From the NCBI GenBank assembly GCA_040285825.1, contig JAUPSS010000004.1, positions 2,584,550 to 2,648,549 on the forward strand: a stretch of DNA of 64,000 nt, given 5' to 3'. Made by a program: the position numbers and the translations under genes. Numbering within the stretch: the first letter of the stretch is position 1; every line of letters starts with the position of its first letter. Below are positions 46,091 to 56,923 of the stretch, piece after piece. The notes under the pieces were generated by a model, which saw only the letters and a program-made list of their open reading frames with translations, was not told the DNA's origin and did not search any database. The DNA comes from Eukaryota sp. TZLM1-RC. Its lineage: Eukaryota > Metamonada: BaSk clade.

Positions 46091-47186
46091 ATGGGGGCCC
46101 CTATCGACTTATTGATGTCTGGTAATGACCTTCGGCGCCTCAAGCTACACGCTGGCGAAGACACAAAGATTCGTGCGGTTTACACCTTAGTCTTCCTTGA
46201 GAAAACACAACAAGTCGTTGCTGAGTACTACTGTGTTGCTCAATCTACAGTATCGACCTGGTTACGCCAAGTATTTCCTAGTTCTGAAGCTACTCCCAAT
46301 CCTACATCACGCAATCTCTTCGAAACTCCTTCATCTCGTCACAAACTCAACGAAACAGAGTCCTCATTTATCCTCCAACTGGTGAAAGAACAACCTCTTC
46401 TTTTTTTACGCGAAATACGTAAGCTTGTTTTTACAAAACTTAACAAAAAAATTAGCGTAACAACTGTGCACAGATTACTCATCAAAAACAATTTCACTCA
46501 TAAAAAATTTGCTAATTTGATGAGACGAGCAAAAAAAAGAACTGATTCACAACTTTGAATTAAGTTTTCGAAGACTTTTCGGTGTTGTTATTCAACAACA
46601 ATTATTATTTTCTGACGAAGTTTCGTTTAAATCAGAACTCTTTGTAAGAAAAACTTGTTGGAGCCCTAAGGGAGTTCCAATTAATACTGAAAGTCCGAAC
46701 TTCAAGAAAGGACAGGTGAGTCTCATGGTGACAATTGATGTCAATGGACTAGTGATGTTTCATATTAAACAAGGTCACTTTAATCGCGTAGTATATGTAA
46801 GTTTTCTACAAGATTTACTGCATCATAAATTATTATCAATTGAAGGAGAAGCTAGATCAATAGTGATTGTTGATGGTTCCAATATTCATAAAAATGCATA
46901 CATTTTTAAGGCTCTAAGATTGGCTGGCTTAAAAAAAAATTGATTTTACCACCATATTCTCCTGATTGTTGCCCAATACAAGCGTTTTTTGGTCTGCTTA
47001 GAAGAAAAGTTAGAGACAAATCGTTACACAGCCCACTGCAGGGTGTGGATCTTTTACAGCAGCTTCGAATGCAGCAATTTGTTTGACCATAGTGGCTGGA
47101 AGGATTTTTGCCCATTCAGATCGCCATACTTGCATGGTAAAAAGGCAAACTTTTTCAAAGATCATTTGGATGGAATAAAGTTTTGA
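46091..47186 (+). pseudogene. Tc1/IS630-like DDE transposase
   Basis: The N-terminal helix-turn-helix region (DTKIRAVYTLVFLEKTQQVVAEYYCV then STVSTWLRQVF) is followed by the catalytic core after a stop near 46558: FSDEVSFKSE (first Asp), KGQVSLMVTID, SIVIVDGSNIHKN (second Asp) and, after a shift in an A9 run (about 46930-46939), LPPYSPDCCPIQ. The normal last motif is PxNPIE, so the catalytic Glu is Gln here. The tail FDHSGW is typical. The copy is dead by at least three lesions. Confidence 0.82.
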
Positions 47187-47255
47187 TTCAATATGTATTA
47201 AAATTAAAAAAAGAACTTTTATTATCAAAAAACCAATACTATCTCACTAATATTA

Positions 47256-47678
47256 TTATTCAGTATGCTGAGTGTCTTCTGCATCAGCCACTCTTTTAAA
47301 CGATTCATTTACGTCACTGGATAAGGCAGCAGCTGAACTAGTTCTTTCACCCAAGCTGATAACAAAAGAATTTAACTTCTTAAGAAAAGTAGACTCAAGC
47401 ACATCAAGTAATTCAAGGACTTGTTCTCTAATCTTGAATAATTGAGTGGCTGAATATTGGGCTACCTGTTCAGCCTGTTCAGCCAATTCAGCCGAAAACA
47501 GATTGTGTTTTGCATCACCCAGGAAGGGTATGATGGACTCAGGAATCCTGGTGATGCTTCCCTTTCGCTCGTTGATTATCTCCAACCATGTGTTCCACAA
47601 GTGGTCAGCATGTACCACTGTTGAATTGGATGGGTGTGATTTCAATTGTTCTATCGTTATAGTCTCTATCTCTGTCAT
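47256..47678 (-). CDS. Uncharacterised helical ORF beside transposases
   Basis: A clean 140-codon frame from ATG 47678 (MTEIETITIEQL) with a LWNTWLEIINERKG segment followed by amphipathic, Glu/Leu-rich helices (LAEQAEQVAQYSATQLFKIREQV). It ends convergent with the Tc1 transposase 70 bases away, and starts right at the CATGACA repeats of the hAT at 47680. A similar Trp-x2-Trp-Leu-x-(I/L)-I-N segment occurs at 54568-54840. It may be an accessory protein of one of these elements. Function unknown. Confidence 0.45.
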   Translation of the reverse strand: MTEIETITIEQLKSHPSNSTVVHADHLWNTWLEIINERKGSITRIPESIIPFLGDAKHNLFSAELAEQAEQVAQYSATQLFKIREQVLELLDVLESTFLKKLNSFVISLGERTSSAAALSSDVNESFKRVADAEDTQHTE

Positions 47679-47679
47679 T

Positions 47680-49480
47680 CCGTCATGACACTCATGACAC
47701 TCATGACAAAATGTTAATTTATTGGTTGCTAATAAGGTCAACGACAATCAAGTTTTCTTCTTCTTCTGTACTAGTTTCGCAGTTCTTAATCCACTTGTAT
47801 CCTCATCAAACAATCGTTTTCTGTTGTCATTGGTCATTGCTAACTGGTCAACGACAACTACACTTTCAATGAATTTATCAGCATCCTCGACGTCTTCTCT
47901 CAAACTAAATCCTTCCAATTCCATCGAATCTTCATTCTCAATAAGTTCGTGTTCAAATGTCTCCATCTTAACCCTCTTTTCATCTGCCCACAAATTCATT
48001 TTTTCTATAGTGGCTTTATGATCTTTATACAGCAACTCGCTCAAACAATCCATGGTTAACAGAACATTTTCTTGCTCGAGCAGTGGATTGTTAAAGTAAA
48101 TAGACATAATATTGTCTAAAACAGGTTCTGACAGAGACAATCTGCGTTTGGTTAGTTGAAAATCGTATGCAGACCAGTTTCTTTCAGTAATACTAGCTGA
48201 TGCAGTTACTCCACACAACCTGACTGCTAGTGCAGCAAGAGTTGGGTAAATTTTGGCACCAAACATAAACCACCATTGATGCGGTGGAAACGACTCACTC
48301 TCTTCCAAATAATCATAATTTTCGGAGTAAATAAGAAATTCTGAGTGGAGTACAGTGGACTGGCATGCAAATTTGTGGAAAAAGTCAAACATAATTTGCA
48401 TACAGTCTGTGTCGTTAAAGAAATCCCTATTATAACTACGTAATGCAGGATTGAGCATTCGAATTATAAATAGATTTCGCTCAATGGCATAGTGGATTCG
48501 GTGAAGAACAATCTTATCCAACTCCTTAACTTGATGATTTACTTCTTCTTCGGCTGAGTTTTTAATCGCAAATTCGAAGAAAGACTTCTTCGCAAAACTT
48601 CTGGCGACATCCATCGTCCAATGAGCAAATGCTCCAAAACCAGAGTACCACTTGTCCGAAATTCTCAAAATCTTTAAGAAAGGATTGGTAAAAATGATGA
48701 ATGCCTCGACATCTGTCCAATAATTGATATGCATTTCAACACCCTGAACTATTTGTTGAGCCTCAACTAGTAGTTGTCTCTTCGTGACATTTTTTGAAGA
48801 AATAATTTTGTCACAATACCTTTTTGAGTTCACTACAGCAAGTAAATTGCTCCGAATTTCCACTAATCGTTGAAGACATAAAATGAAGAAAGCAAAACGG
48901 GTAACAGGATACGACTTAATTGCGGTAGAGCCTGTTTCCCTCAACCAGAAAGCGATTTTCTGATGGTTTTTGAAAACTCGAACCAAGACGGAAGAAGGAG
49001 AAACAAGTTGTTTAATCCAATTAACTGATAACAAACATTTAAGCATCAACGAAACAGAATGAGTAAAACAAATGCAACCCATAGTCAGTCCTTCACTCAA
49101 TGATTTTCGGGCTGAGGTTAGATTGGAACCGTGTGATACTGGTTTTGTGTTTGATAAGTCCACAACCACGGCAGCAAAGATCGCCACAGCTGCTACGATA
49201 ATTCCGTTCGAAGACGAGGCCTGGGTGTTCTTATTGAAAAAATGTAGTTTGAAGCCCTGGGGAGGTTGTTGAGTAAATGTTGATGACATATAGTGAATGA
49301 AAAAGAGTTTTTATTCAATAAATGAGGGTGGGTGTCATGCCCAGGTATGTTTTATTGTGATGTTCAACTATTATAACAAGTGACTGAAGTACTAAAATCA
49401 GACTGTCATGAACCATGACAAAAAGGCTGTTTGTCATGACACTGTCATGACACGTTGTCATGCCCAGGTATGGTTAAAAT
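47680..49480 (-). mobile_element. Second hAT element with CATGACA end repeats
   Basis: Left end: three tandem CATGACACT-type units (47683-47710). Right end: GTCATGCCCAGGTATG repeated directly at 49336 and 49458 with CATGACA copies between (49407-49455). They enclose a hAT transposase. The element sits inside a Tc1/IS630 transposase frame that stops at 49481. Exact ends and target duplication were not fixed. Confidence 0.65.
47748..49289 (-). CDS. hAT transposase, 513 residues, N-terminally short
   Basis: A long uninterrupted frame. Residues about 70-100 hold a changed C...H motif (ICFTHSVSLMLK), then KNHQKIAFWLRE and TRFAFFILCLQRL as in DUF659-type hAT proteins. FHKFACQ and PPHQWWFMFGAKIYPTLAALAVRL give the pre-dimerisation helix, and SASITERNWSAYDFQLTKRR the dimerisation signature (near residues 370-390). 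The C-terminus is acidic and ends KLVQKKKKT, a possible nuclear signal. The BED finger and first catalytic Asp region are missing. The open frame despite this suggests either recent loss or domestication-like selection; I cannot distinguish these. Confidence 0.75.
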   Translation of the reverse strand: MSSTFTQQPPQGFKLHFFNKNTQASSSNGIIVAAVAIFAAVVVDLSNTKPVSHGSNLTSARKSLSEGLTMGCICFTHSVSLMLKCLLSVNWIKQLVSPSSVLVRVFKNHQKIAFWLRETGSTAIKSYPVTRFAFFILCLQRLVEIRSNLLAVVNSKRYCDKIISSKNVTKRQLLVEAQQIVQGVEMHINYWTDVEAFIIFTNPFLKILRISDKWYSGFGAFAHWTMDVARSFAKKSFFEFAIKNSAEEEVNHQVKELDKIVLHRIHYAIERNLFIIRMLNPALRSYNRDFFNDTDCMQIMFDFFHKFACQSTVLHSEFLIYSENYDYLEESESFPPHQWWFMFGAKIYPTLAALAVRLCGVTASASITERNWSAYDFQLTKRRLSLSEPVLDNIMSIYFNNPLLEQENVLLTMDCLSELLYKDHKATIEKMNLWADEKRVKMETFEHELIENEDSMELEGFSLREDVEDADKFIESVVVVDQLAMTNDNRKRLFDEDTSGLRTAKLVQKKKKT

Positions 49481-50182
49481 GTCCTTCTTCAATGTGACAA
49501 TGTACAAAACGGTTTACGTCGATTGCCACGACACACGAAATTTGCTTGTAACACATAGGGCGACTGTGAGAATAACCAATGTATCCTTTTTTCGTTCGCC
49601 CTGAAGTTCGTATAAAATCATCCCATTGGAAAGAAACTTCATCAATAAAGAGTAGCTGACTTTGGATAACTGGACCAACTAAAGAGTTGAACCGTAGAAC
49701 AAAAGCTTCAATCAATTGACGTTTGGCTCTACGTACGACTTTCTGGAACTTCTTACAAGTGTAGCCATTTGCTACCAATATTCTATGCACTGTGGTTATT
49801 GAAACACATAATTGACGGGAAATTTTAACAATATCAACTATCTCTCTCAAATATAGTAAAGGTTGTTGGTCAATCAGTTTAGTGAGAAATCTGATATCTT
49901 CTTGGCTGAAAAAACGATATTTACGCTGTTTTTTATGAGATAGAGAAAAAACTCTTTCCAGCCACCTCGAGATCGTAGACTGAGACACAAGGAAGAACTC
50001 AGCCACTTCTGATTGTGTCTTGTCAAGCCATAAGTATGTATAAATGGCTCTGACTTGAGTATCTTCGCTTGCATGGTTTTGAGAGTACGTATGTCGGTTT
50101 CAGGGTTGAGAAGCATGTCATACTTCAAACCCATAACCACTAGAGCAAGATGAAGAATTTTGTGTGGGAATTTATTGTGTGG
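49481..50182 (-). pseudogene. Tc1/IS630-like transposase, 5' half
   Basis: Minus strand: MGLKYDMLLNPETDIRTL (near 50125) aligns with the start of the 46091 copy; a frame change near 50060 leads to TQVRAIYTYLW, SQSTISRWLERVF, SITTVHRILVANGYTCKK, LLFIDEVSFQWD (first Asp) and VVAIDVNRFVHCHIEEGHFN. It is cut at 49481 by the hAT end, so the second and third catalytic residues are lost. The 5' side is cut at 50182 by the gypsy element. Confidence 0.8.
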
Positions 50183-50276
50183 TGTTGGGTTGCGCACAAG
50201 TGAATAGGGGAAAAGTACGTTTATTATGCAAATAACACATTATAATAGTTGACACGTCATCATACCTAATGCTTCA
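50183..50276 (-). repeat. 3' LTR (94 bp)
   Basis: Exact copy of 54474-54567. On the element strand it starts TGAAGCATTAG, where TAG is the pol stop codon. Confidence 0.96.
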
Positions 50277-52459
50277 CTGCCTTTTTTCTTCTTCTTGGAG
50301 GTAACTTCAACTTACATTGTTTGACATAGTGCAGAAGCTGATCGTTGATACTTGAGCTGTCTCTAAGTGAATCTAGCGGTTCCAATTGGGAGATCCCATT
50401 TGCAAAAGTTACGTAGAACCACAATTCATCTGGTCTTTCTTCATGGCCAGTCACCGCTTGAACTACTGTTTCATTGCGATCGTTAGCGGCTACTTGTCTT
50501 GCATGTCCATCTAGGATGTTAGGTGTAAATAATGAGAGTTCATGGCCCGACACTTTGTACTCTTCCGGACCAATGATGCTTCTTATGACGTATCCCGAGT
50601 TTCCTATTACTTCCTTTACTTGAAAGGGTCCAGAATGGAGTCGTAGCTTATGCGGTTTATCATACAGACGTATGACCAGATCATTAGTTTTGAACCTTGG
50701 ATGGTCGTCTTGTAAGTTACGAATAAATCTCTTCTGTATCTCATTGGCTGAGATAACGTTAGCTCGTAGGTCACTATCCAGTTTTTCCAAGTACTTAGCT
50801 GCTTTCGTTCTTTTGTCTAACTTATTGACCTCAGTACAAGAGCTTTTGTGCAGTAGTACATCTAAAGTATTTCGTCGTGGTTGCGTGAGAGATCCGAAAA
50901 TGAGTTGATGAGGAGTGAATGAAGTTCGAGAGCAAACAGAGTTGTTCAAAATAAGCTGTATCCTTGCGATCATGTCAGACCATCTTAGTGAGGGGTTCTC
51001 AGCTAAAAACTTCTGGAGTGTATCTAGAATGTCTCTGTTTTTTCGCTCTACAAGTCCATTGCTTTGATGCCAATGTGGATAAGAATGTGTTTGTTCAATT
51101 CCCAGACGCTTCGTAAGAATATCCATTATTTGGTTACAAAACTCTGCACCATTGTCAGAATGAAGTCGTAGTGGTAATCCAAAAATAGAAAAAACTGAAT
51201 TGTAGAGGGCGTCAGCTACAACTTCCGATGACTTGTTCTTCAAAGGGGTTAAGAACGCAAAGCGAGTGAAGGCGTCTACGCAGACCAGAATATACGAATA
51301 ACCGAGCTCGTCTTTAGGTAATTCCATAAGATCTATATGTATACATTCAAATGGAAAATCTGAGAATAATGTGCCCGAACTAGTTGTACTTGGTCTTCCA
51401 TGTTTCTTGGACTTTTGACATGCAAAACACTCTTGAACATATTGTTCAACGTCTGACTTCATTGTCTTCCAATGCAAGTTTTTTGACTTTAATTCTGCTA
51501 AGGTTCGAGAAGTAGAGGCATGATCGGCATGACTAGCTTTCAAGATTTCCCTTCTGAGGTTCTCTGGAACTTCAAGGGTTGGGTTTGTGTTGAGAGATAC
51601 AAGGAAGTCTTGGAGTGTGACAGGTGTGTATGAAGTCGACGTAAAGCAACGACTTAATGAATCAGAAAGCTCATTGTTTTTACCTTTTAAGTGGAGAATT
51701 GAGAATTCATATTGTCCCAGAACTGGAAGCCAGCGTTGTACCATGGGATTTGAGCTTTTATGAAGGTGAAGTAGATTCTTGTGGTCTGTGAGGATAGTAA
51801 ATCTTCTGCTGAGTAAGGACTTAGAAAGTGAACATTGAGTGAGAGTGTTGACGATGGCATAAAGCTCCTTGATGTTTGTAGACCAGTTTTTTTTGACTTT
51901 TCAAGAACTTTTTGGAGTGAAAACACAAAGGAACAAGGTCTTGTTCGTTCAGAGGTATCGAGGGGTCGAAGCTTGTTCTCGACGTCTTGAAAATCGCTCC
52001 ACCAATTCCTTCATCTGAAGCATCCGTGATTACAATCAAATGATCTGAAGGGCTTGGTAGGTTCAGGGGCACAGCTTTTGTTACTGCGTTTTTCAATCGT
52101 TGGATGCTGTCCAGGTGATGTTCTGACAAATGAAATTTTGCGTCTTTCGCTGTTAAATCATAAAGGGGCGCAGTTATGGAGGCAAAGTGGGGAATGAAAT
52201 CCCTAACGAAGTTTACAAGACCTAATAGCGAGCGAAGAGTTTTCTTATTGTATGGACGAGGAAACTTTTGTATCGCTTCTACCTTCTCATGATGGATTTT
52301 CTTCTGTCCGTCCTTGAACATCACACCTAAGAGAGTAAAGGGGTTGGTTTTGAGTGTTATCAGCGACTTTTTGGCGGACAGTTTTATTCGAGATTTTCGT
52401 GCATTATTCAGCGTTTCGTCTAGGTTTTTGAGGAAATCTTCAAAGTTCTTACCCAACAA
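50266..52459 (-). pseudogene. RT thumb, RNase H and integrase of LTR element
   Basis: 52459-51850 holds the rest of RT (a LLGVMFKDGQKKI connection) and RNase H VITDASDEGIGGA. A single-base shift in the A8 run near 51896 leads to IKELYAIVNTL, LTDHKNLLHL and ELSDSLSR. The integrase (51744-50266) has a zinc-type HADHAS...CFACQKSK region, then the DDE core: HIDLM, LHSDNGAEF and GLVERKNRD, followed by a LVIRLYDKPHKLRLHSGPFQV C-terminal fold segment. The last codons overlap the 3' LTR. Everything is present apart from the A-run indel. Confidence 0.9.
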
Positions 52460-54473
52460 TCAATCTTACTATCAAGTCATCGATGTAAATTTCAGTGTTG
52501 TCGTTCTTAAATATTCTTGTCATCAAACTCTAAAACACGGATGGGAGGTTTTTCAATCCGAACGGTGAGCGAAGGAACTGAACAGATTTTCCGGGTACCG
52601 AAAGGGTTGTTTTTGCAATGTCTTCGTTTGCTACCGGTAGTTGGTAGTAGGCTCGAGGAAGATCAAAGATACCAATATAGTTTGCTTCTTCAATTTTGTT
52701 GAAGATCTCTTCAGATGTAGGTAAATCGATGGTTTCGGATCTTGTTTGTTCATTTGGTTTGGTGTAATCGCCACAGAGTCTGGGTTTCTTGGTGCGATAT
52801 TCAAGCAGTACAGCAGGAGCCCTGAATTGGTTTGTGTCTGATTCAGGTGTATAACGAGCAACACCTTTGGAAACCAAGTCATCCAAGATTTCATGTGCGA
52901 TTTTGAGTTTTCTGGGTGGAAGGAAACGTGGTTTAGAAGTAATTTTCACCGATTCATCAATAAGTGGAATTGTCATAGGCGGTGAATCTATACCGAGCTC
53001 ATGGGAATCACCTTCAAATACTTCAGCGTACTTCTTAACAATACTTTGTACTACATGTTTTTCTCCTTCAGCTAGGCTAACTGGAATAGTTTCCCAGTCT
53101 TGTCGCTGGTCTCTTTCTGGAATACGTTCCTCATTGAATGAAGGTGCGGCGGGTACTGTTACATTATCGTCATCAAGATTTGGATCGCTAATTAACGAGA
53201 AAAGGTCGTCAGCGGTTTGGATACCAATTTCAACAAGCACATCTCTTCCTAAAATTATATCGTAATCGATGTCATGAATGATAGCAATTGTGGATATTTC
53301 GACAGGAAAGTGAGTTTGAATGACGAAGGAGACTTGAGATTCATAGTGGGCTTGAGAAGTGGAGTTGATGCCTTTTACGAAGCAAGTTATCGGTCTGGTC
53401 TTTAAGCGAAGTTCAGATACGAGTTTCGGTGAGATATAAGTTCTATCCGAACCCGTGTCAAGCAAACTATTAACAGTTTTAGAGTGTATAGTAACCGGAA
53501 GAGTAAAGGGTTCGTTTTTTCTTGAGGCAGAGGATGAGTAATTTACGGTGTTTATTACTGGAGCAGTTTCATTGTAAGAGCGATGTCGAGTTGGTTTTGA
53601 GTTACCGTCCTTGAACCAACATTCAGATGGTAGATGGCCCTTTTTCTTACAGATGTTGCAGAATTTTGAGGTTCTTGATGATTTTTGGTCAGTTTCGGAA
53701 TTCCTTGTTTCGGAACTGCTTGTGTTCCTTTTGGGGGCTTTAGATGGATTCAACAAAAAGGGTTGAGCATCAATGATTCGACCATATTCGGCGATGGTTT
53801 TCCTTAAAAATGTTTCGAAGTCCTTGCATTGGGCAGACTTGGCCTCGATACGGAGCAGTAATGCTTGAGTGAATTGCTGATTTCTTAAGCCTTTGGCAAA
53901 TCGGGTCATGAAGTAGTCGTCTTGTAATTCAAGTAAGGAGCATCTTCTTTTCAACATGAGAAAGTTTGAAGCATACATAACAAGGTCTTCTCGTTTGGGT
54001 ATTTCTTCGGAGCTCTTCGTGATGTAGGTGGCCTTCAGAGTCCTATGGGCTTCTTCGACTTTTTTAAACTTCGTTTTCTTGACTAGGAAATCGAATATGC
54101 TTCTTTGCGATTTCAATGCTTTCCGATGGAAGGTGTAAATATAGTTTAGTACGCCTTTCGACAGGTGACGTGTAAGGTTCAGTCCCTTGGGGTAGGTCTC
54201 ATCAGAGGCATTAAATACTAGTTCTTCTGATTCAGAGAGACCCGCTTCGTCTTCAGTCTCTGAGCCATCGTTGGATTCATCGGAGGTGAAAGCAGCGTCT
54301 TCCACTTCTTCTTCTTCTTGGTTTTCGTCTTCTCGGTTTGAGACCTCGAGACGTTCAAGACTATATGTGAAGAGAAGTTGGTCCAAGAACCATACGATTT
54401 TGTCGACGTCCTCGAGCGAGTTGAGCCGAAGTTCCTCTCCTTTGTTTGGAGAACGAGAGAACAATGAATTCAT
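52441..54473 (-). pseudogene. Gag-protease-RT polyprotein of LTR element
   Basis: From ATG 54473 an open frame runs to 52530: an acidic N-terminus, a helical capsid-like region, a zinc knuckle CNICKKKGHLPSEC (about 53640-53680), retropepsin LLDTGSDRTYIS with intact Asp (about 53440-53475) and IILGRDVL, then RT with RLCGDYTKPN, GIFDLPRAYYQL and FGLKNLPSVF. A TAG follows PSVF; the same frame continues SLMTRIFKNDNTEIYIDDLIV, which contains the catalytic Asp pair, before a single-base shift near 52460. Apart from these two lesions all catalytic motifs are intact. Confidence 0.9.
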
Positions 54474-54567
54474 TGTTGGGTTGCGCACAAGTGAATAGGG
54501 GAAAAGTACGTTTATTATGCAAATAACACATTATAATAGTTGACACGTCATCATACCTAATGCTTCA
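54474..54567 (-). repeat. 5' LTR (94 bp)
   Basis: On the element strand it holds TATAATG and AATAAA within 30 bases, so promoter and polyadenylation signals may be packed here. It ends CCAACA directly before the gag ATG, leaving no room for a normal tRNA primer-binding site. Confidence 0.95.
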
Positions 54568-54840
54568 TGTGGGAAATGGATTTGGTCGTAATCCGCGAAA
54601 TTTGCAAACCACAGTGGCAGTTCAGCATTAGCATTCCCCTTGTTGATCAGACCTAGCCAGGTCTTCCAGTAGATGTCATCAGCAGTATACTTTTCTCGAT
54701 GTTCTTCCTTTAGCTCGGTTAGTCGCATCCCTTCTTCTTCATCAATGTCTTCAGGCTTAATTAATTAGTCATATTCGGCTTTAGAGATGTTTTCTACAGA
54801 GAATTTCTACCATGGGAACATCGTTAGATCTATCTTCGTT
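54568..54840 (-). pseudogene. Fragment of Trp-rich accessory-like ORF
   Basis: Reads EDIDEEEGMRLTELKEEHRE then YWKTWLGLINKGNANAELPLWF and stops at the gypsy insertion. It shares a W-x2-W-L-x-I/L-I-N pattern with the frame at 47256-47678. Unrecognised; in the pre-insertion order it lay just upstream of the Tc1 transposase in the same direction. Confidence 0.4.
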
Positions 54841-55109
54841 GACAGGAGATCCAATAGGAGAAACCATATGGGTGGAAAAAGGACGACTGATGAATTTATC
54901 TGTTTGGGAAATCAGGAATTAAGAACCTTAAGTGAAAATCCCAGTATCTATTTGAGATGAAATTCACAGACAATCAACAACTTCGTTCATTTTATATATA
55001 GTGTATCATTAGAATTTTTTTCATCAGATATGTTTATTGATTTGACAAAGAAGGAGAAAGTGTTGCTTACCAAAATGATATTTGATAAAGATGAACCATT
55101 TACAACCTT
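54841..55109. other. Degraded hAT/Tc1 boundary sequence
   Basis: Minus frames with stops; plus-strand FIDLTKKEKVLLTKMIF near 55030 resembles a piece near 44440-44480 (LFALTKKEKL). Not assignable. Confidence 0.3.
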
Positions 55110-55685
55110 CTAACCAACAAAAACAGGTGTACAGCCTGAATTTGTCAGAGACGATAAAAAACTAGATAATTCTTGTTCAAGATCGTTCTTGATATCCTGA
55201 ACTACTTTATTCTTTAAATAAGTGTCGTAATGAACGTGGTGGTGAGACAAGGATATAAAGTCGGCAAACTGCCTGAATTCAGAAAGCATAACAGAATTAA
55301 AAGAAGTTCCAGAGGCACATATCCTTTTAGTGAGAAGTTCGTCTGCATTTTGTTTGAAGTTTTCTGTTTCATGGTCCTTTTTTACATCAGTAATTCGCGG
55401 TTGGTTGAGACGAGGAGCACGACTTTCAAATGATTCAGTTGCCGGAACAAGAAGAGCATCATATCCTTCATGAACACGGACAGTTTTTATTTCATTGACA
55501 GAAGTAGTAGATAATTGAATACATAAGGCATATCGAGCTCTATACTCCTTGATGAAATGGGAGGAAAAACGATGGGCGGAGCCCTTTAGCATTTTATTGC
55601 AAGAACGGCACTGTAAAGTAATATTCTTGGACTTTTTATCGTAACTAACGTTGTCCAGAAGTTTGTAGACAGGGTGCTTTGGCAA
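55110..55685 (-). pseudogene. Old hAT element, BED-finger half
   Basis: 191 codons. CRSCNKMLKGSAHRFSSHF matches a BED-type finger (C-x2-C...H) with a later Cys as in DUF659 hAT proteins. Then comes a linker with ASGTSFNSVMLSEF, the usual SGIPFN...F motif before the catalytic core. The frame ends just before the first catalytic Asp region. It is most simply the N-terminal half of the hAT whose C-terminal half is at 44560-46015, separated by about 9 kb of later insertions. Confidence 0.75.
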
Positions 55686-56600
55686 TGAAGAAAGTTGATG
55701 TAAAGAAAGGGATTTATGTGTGAATACAAATTTTCAAATAAATAGATCTGTTACTGTGGTAGCCGAAATAGGGGGTTAGTGGGAAAACATAATCAAACAG
55801 AACTTTGATGACACGTGCCAATGAACAACAACTAGTTCGGCGTACGTTCGGAATTATAACATTGAATTCTACAATAGTTCCACGGTTGTCTCCATCAACT
55901 TAATCAGATATGATTCTAATTCTTCAAAATTTGGTTTTTCGGTGCGAAAAAGAGACGTTTTGACTCGATTTCTTACTCTAGTCATAGTATGGGGTGCTAC
56001 TTTTATACTGCAAAGAGTTTTGATATCTACACGATAAAGCTTGCCTTTGATGTAGAGAGTTTTTTCATTGAGTAGATGTTTTTGTCAATAGAAGACAAAA
56101 AGTCAGTTGTAGGAAGAGGATGTTGATAGTTGTTAGTGAGATCCCCCGGATAGGAATGAGGGGTCAATCGTTTCAAAACAAAGGGAGTCTCATCGGAAGC
56201 CTTGTAGTGTCGTAAAGCATAGCAATTGAAGGAGCAGTCTTTCTTAGTACAGCGTGCCTTGATACCTTAATGTTCACATTTGGGTAAGATAAACCTACAC
56301 ATGCAGCAACTGATTCAAGACGGACCAGTTTTTGATGAACTTCTTGAGAATGTGCTAGGCCTCAGAATGTACGTTGTCTTCACCGTTATAGTTTAGTGAT
56401 GTGACCATTATGTTGTTAGGGGTATAGATGGTTCAATTTAGGAAGGACTATAGAAATTCACTTTTGATTTCAAAGGGGTAGAAGTGTATTATAGTCTGAA
56501 AATTAATACAATAAAAAAATAAATTAATAATATAAACTGTACCATACGGTCGGACTTTTATTATAAAATGTGCTAAATACTACGACAATTCAGGAATTTC
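55686..56600. other. hAT 5' flank and AT-rich sequence
   Basis: TTCGGCGTACGTTCGG at about 55838-55853 pairs in sequence with 44697-44712 and probably marks the hAT 5' subterminal region. The rest is without gene. Confidence 0.45.
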
Positions 56601-56683
56601 TCATCCATCTACTCCACTACTAGTAGTCAATACTCCAAAAAGACACTGAACAACCAGCATAAAGCAAAAAAGTACATGATTGA

Positions 56684-56923
56684 CATTACTAAGCGGCCGT
56701 CTGAGATGCTCCAAGAGCGTTTCAAAGGTGACAGCAAGCTTTTCATCACACATACGATTGGTTGAACCAGCAGCAACATCCAATAAGAAGAATGAGAATT
56801 TTATCTCAAGAACAACTAACCAAACCTTTAGTGAAGAGATCACAATCTTTCTATTTCCATTACTAAGCGGCCGTCTGAGAAGCTCCAAGAGCGGTTCAAA
56901 GGCGACAGCAAGCTTTTCATGAG
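56684..56923 (+). repeat. Internal ~68-bp direct duplication with degraded ORF
   Basis: CATTACTAAGCGGCCGTCTGAGA...TTTTCAT occurs at about 56687-56754 and 56858-56925 with about five differences. On the plus strand each unit reads ITKRPSExLQERFKGDSKLF, continuing after the second into a protein-like tail (ADGQVKLNEKQNAWEKRINL). Higher G+C than the surroundings. Not recognised. Confidence 0.6.

Larger units (their letters stand above)
50183..54567 (-). mobile_element. Ty3/gypsy LTR retrotransposon, 4385 bp, identical 94-bp LTRs
   Basis: LTRs at 50183-50276 and 54474-54567 are identical over 94 bp, begin TG and end CA, and are flanked by TGTGG on both sides (50178-50182 and 54568-54572). The gag ATG (54473) is the first base after the 5' LTR, and the pol stop lies inside the 3' LTR. 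A purine tract (AGAAGAAGAAAAAAGGCAG) precedes the 3' LTR. Domain order gag, protease, RT, RNase H, integrase marks Ty3/gypsy. Identity of the LTRs implies a very recent insertion. Confidence 0.96.
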
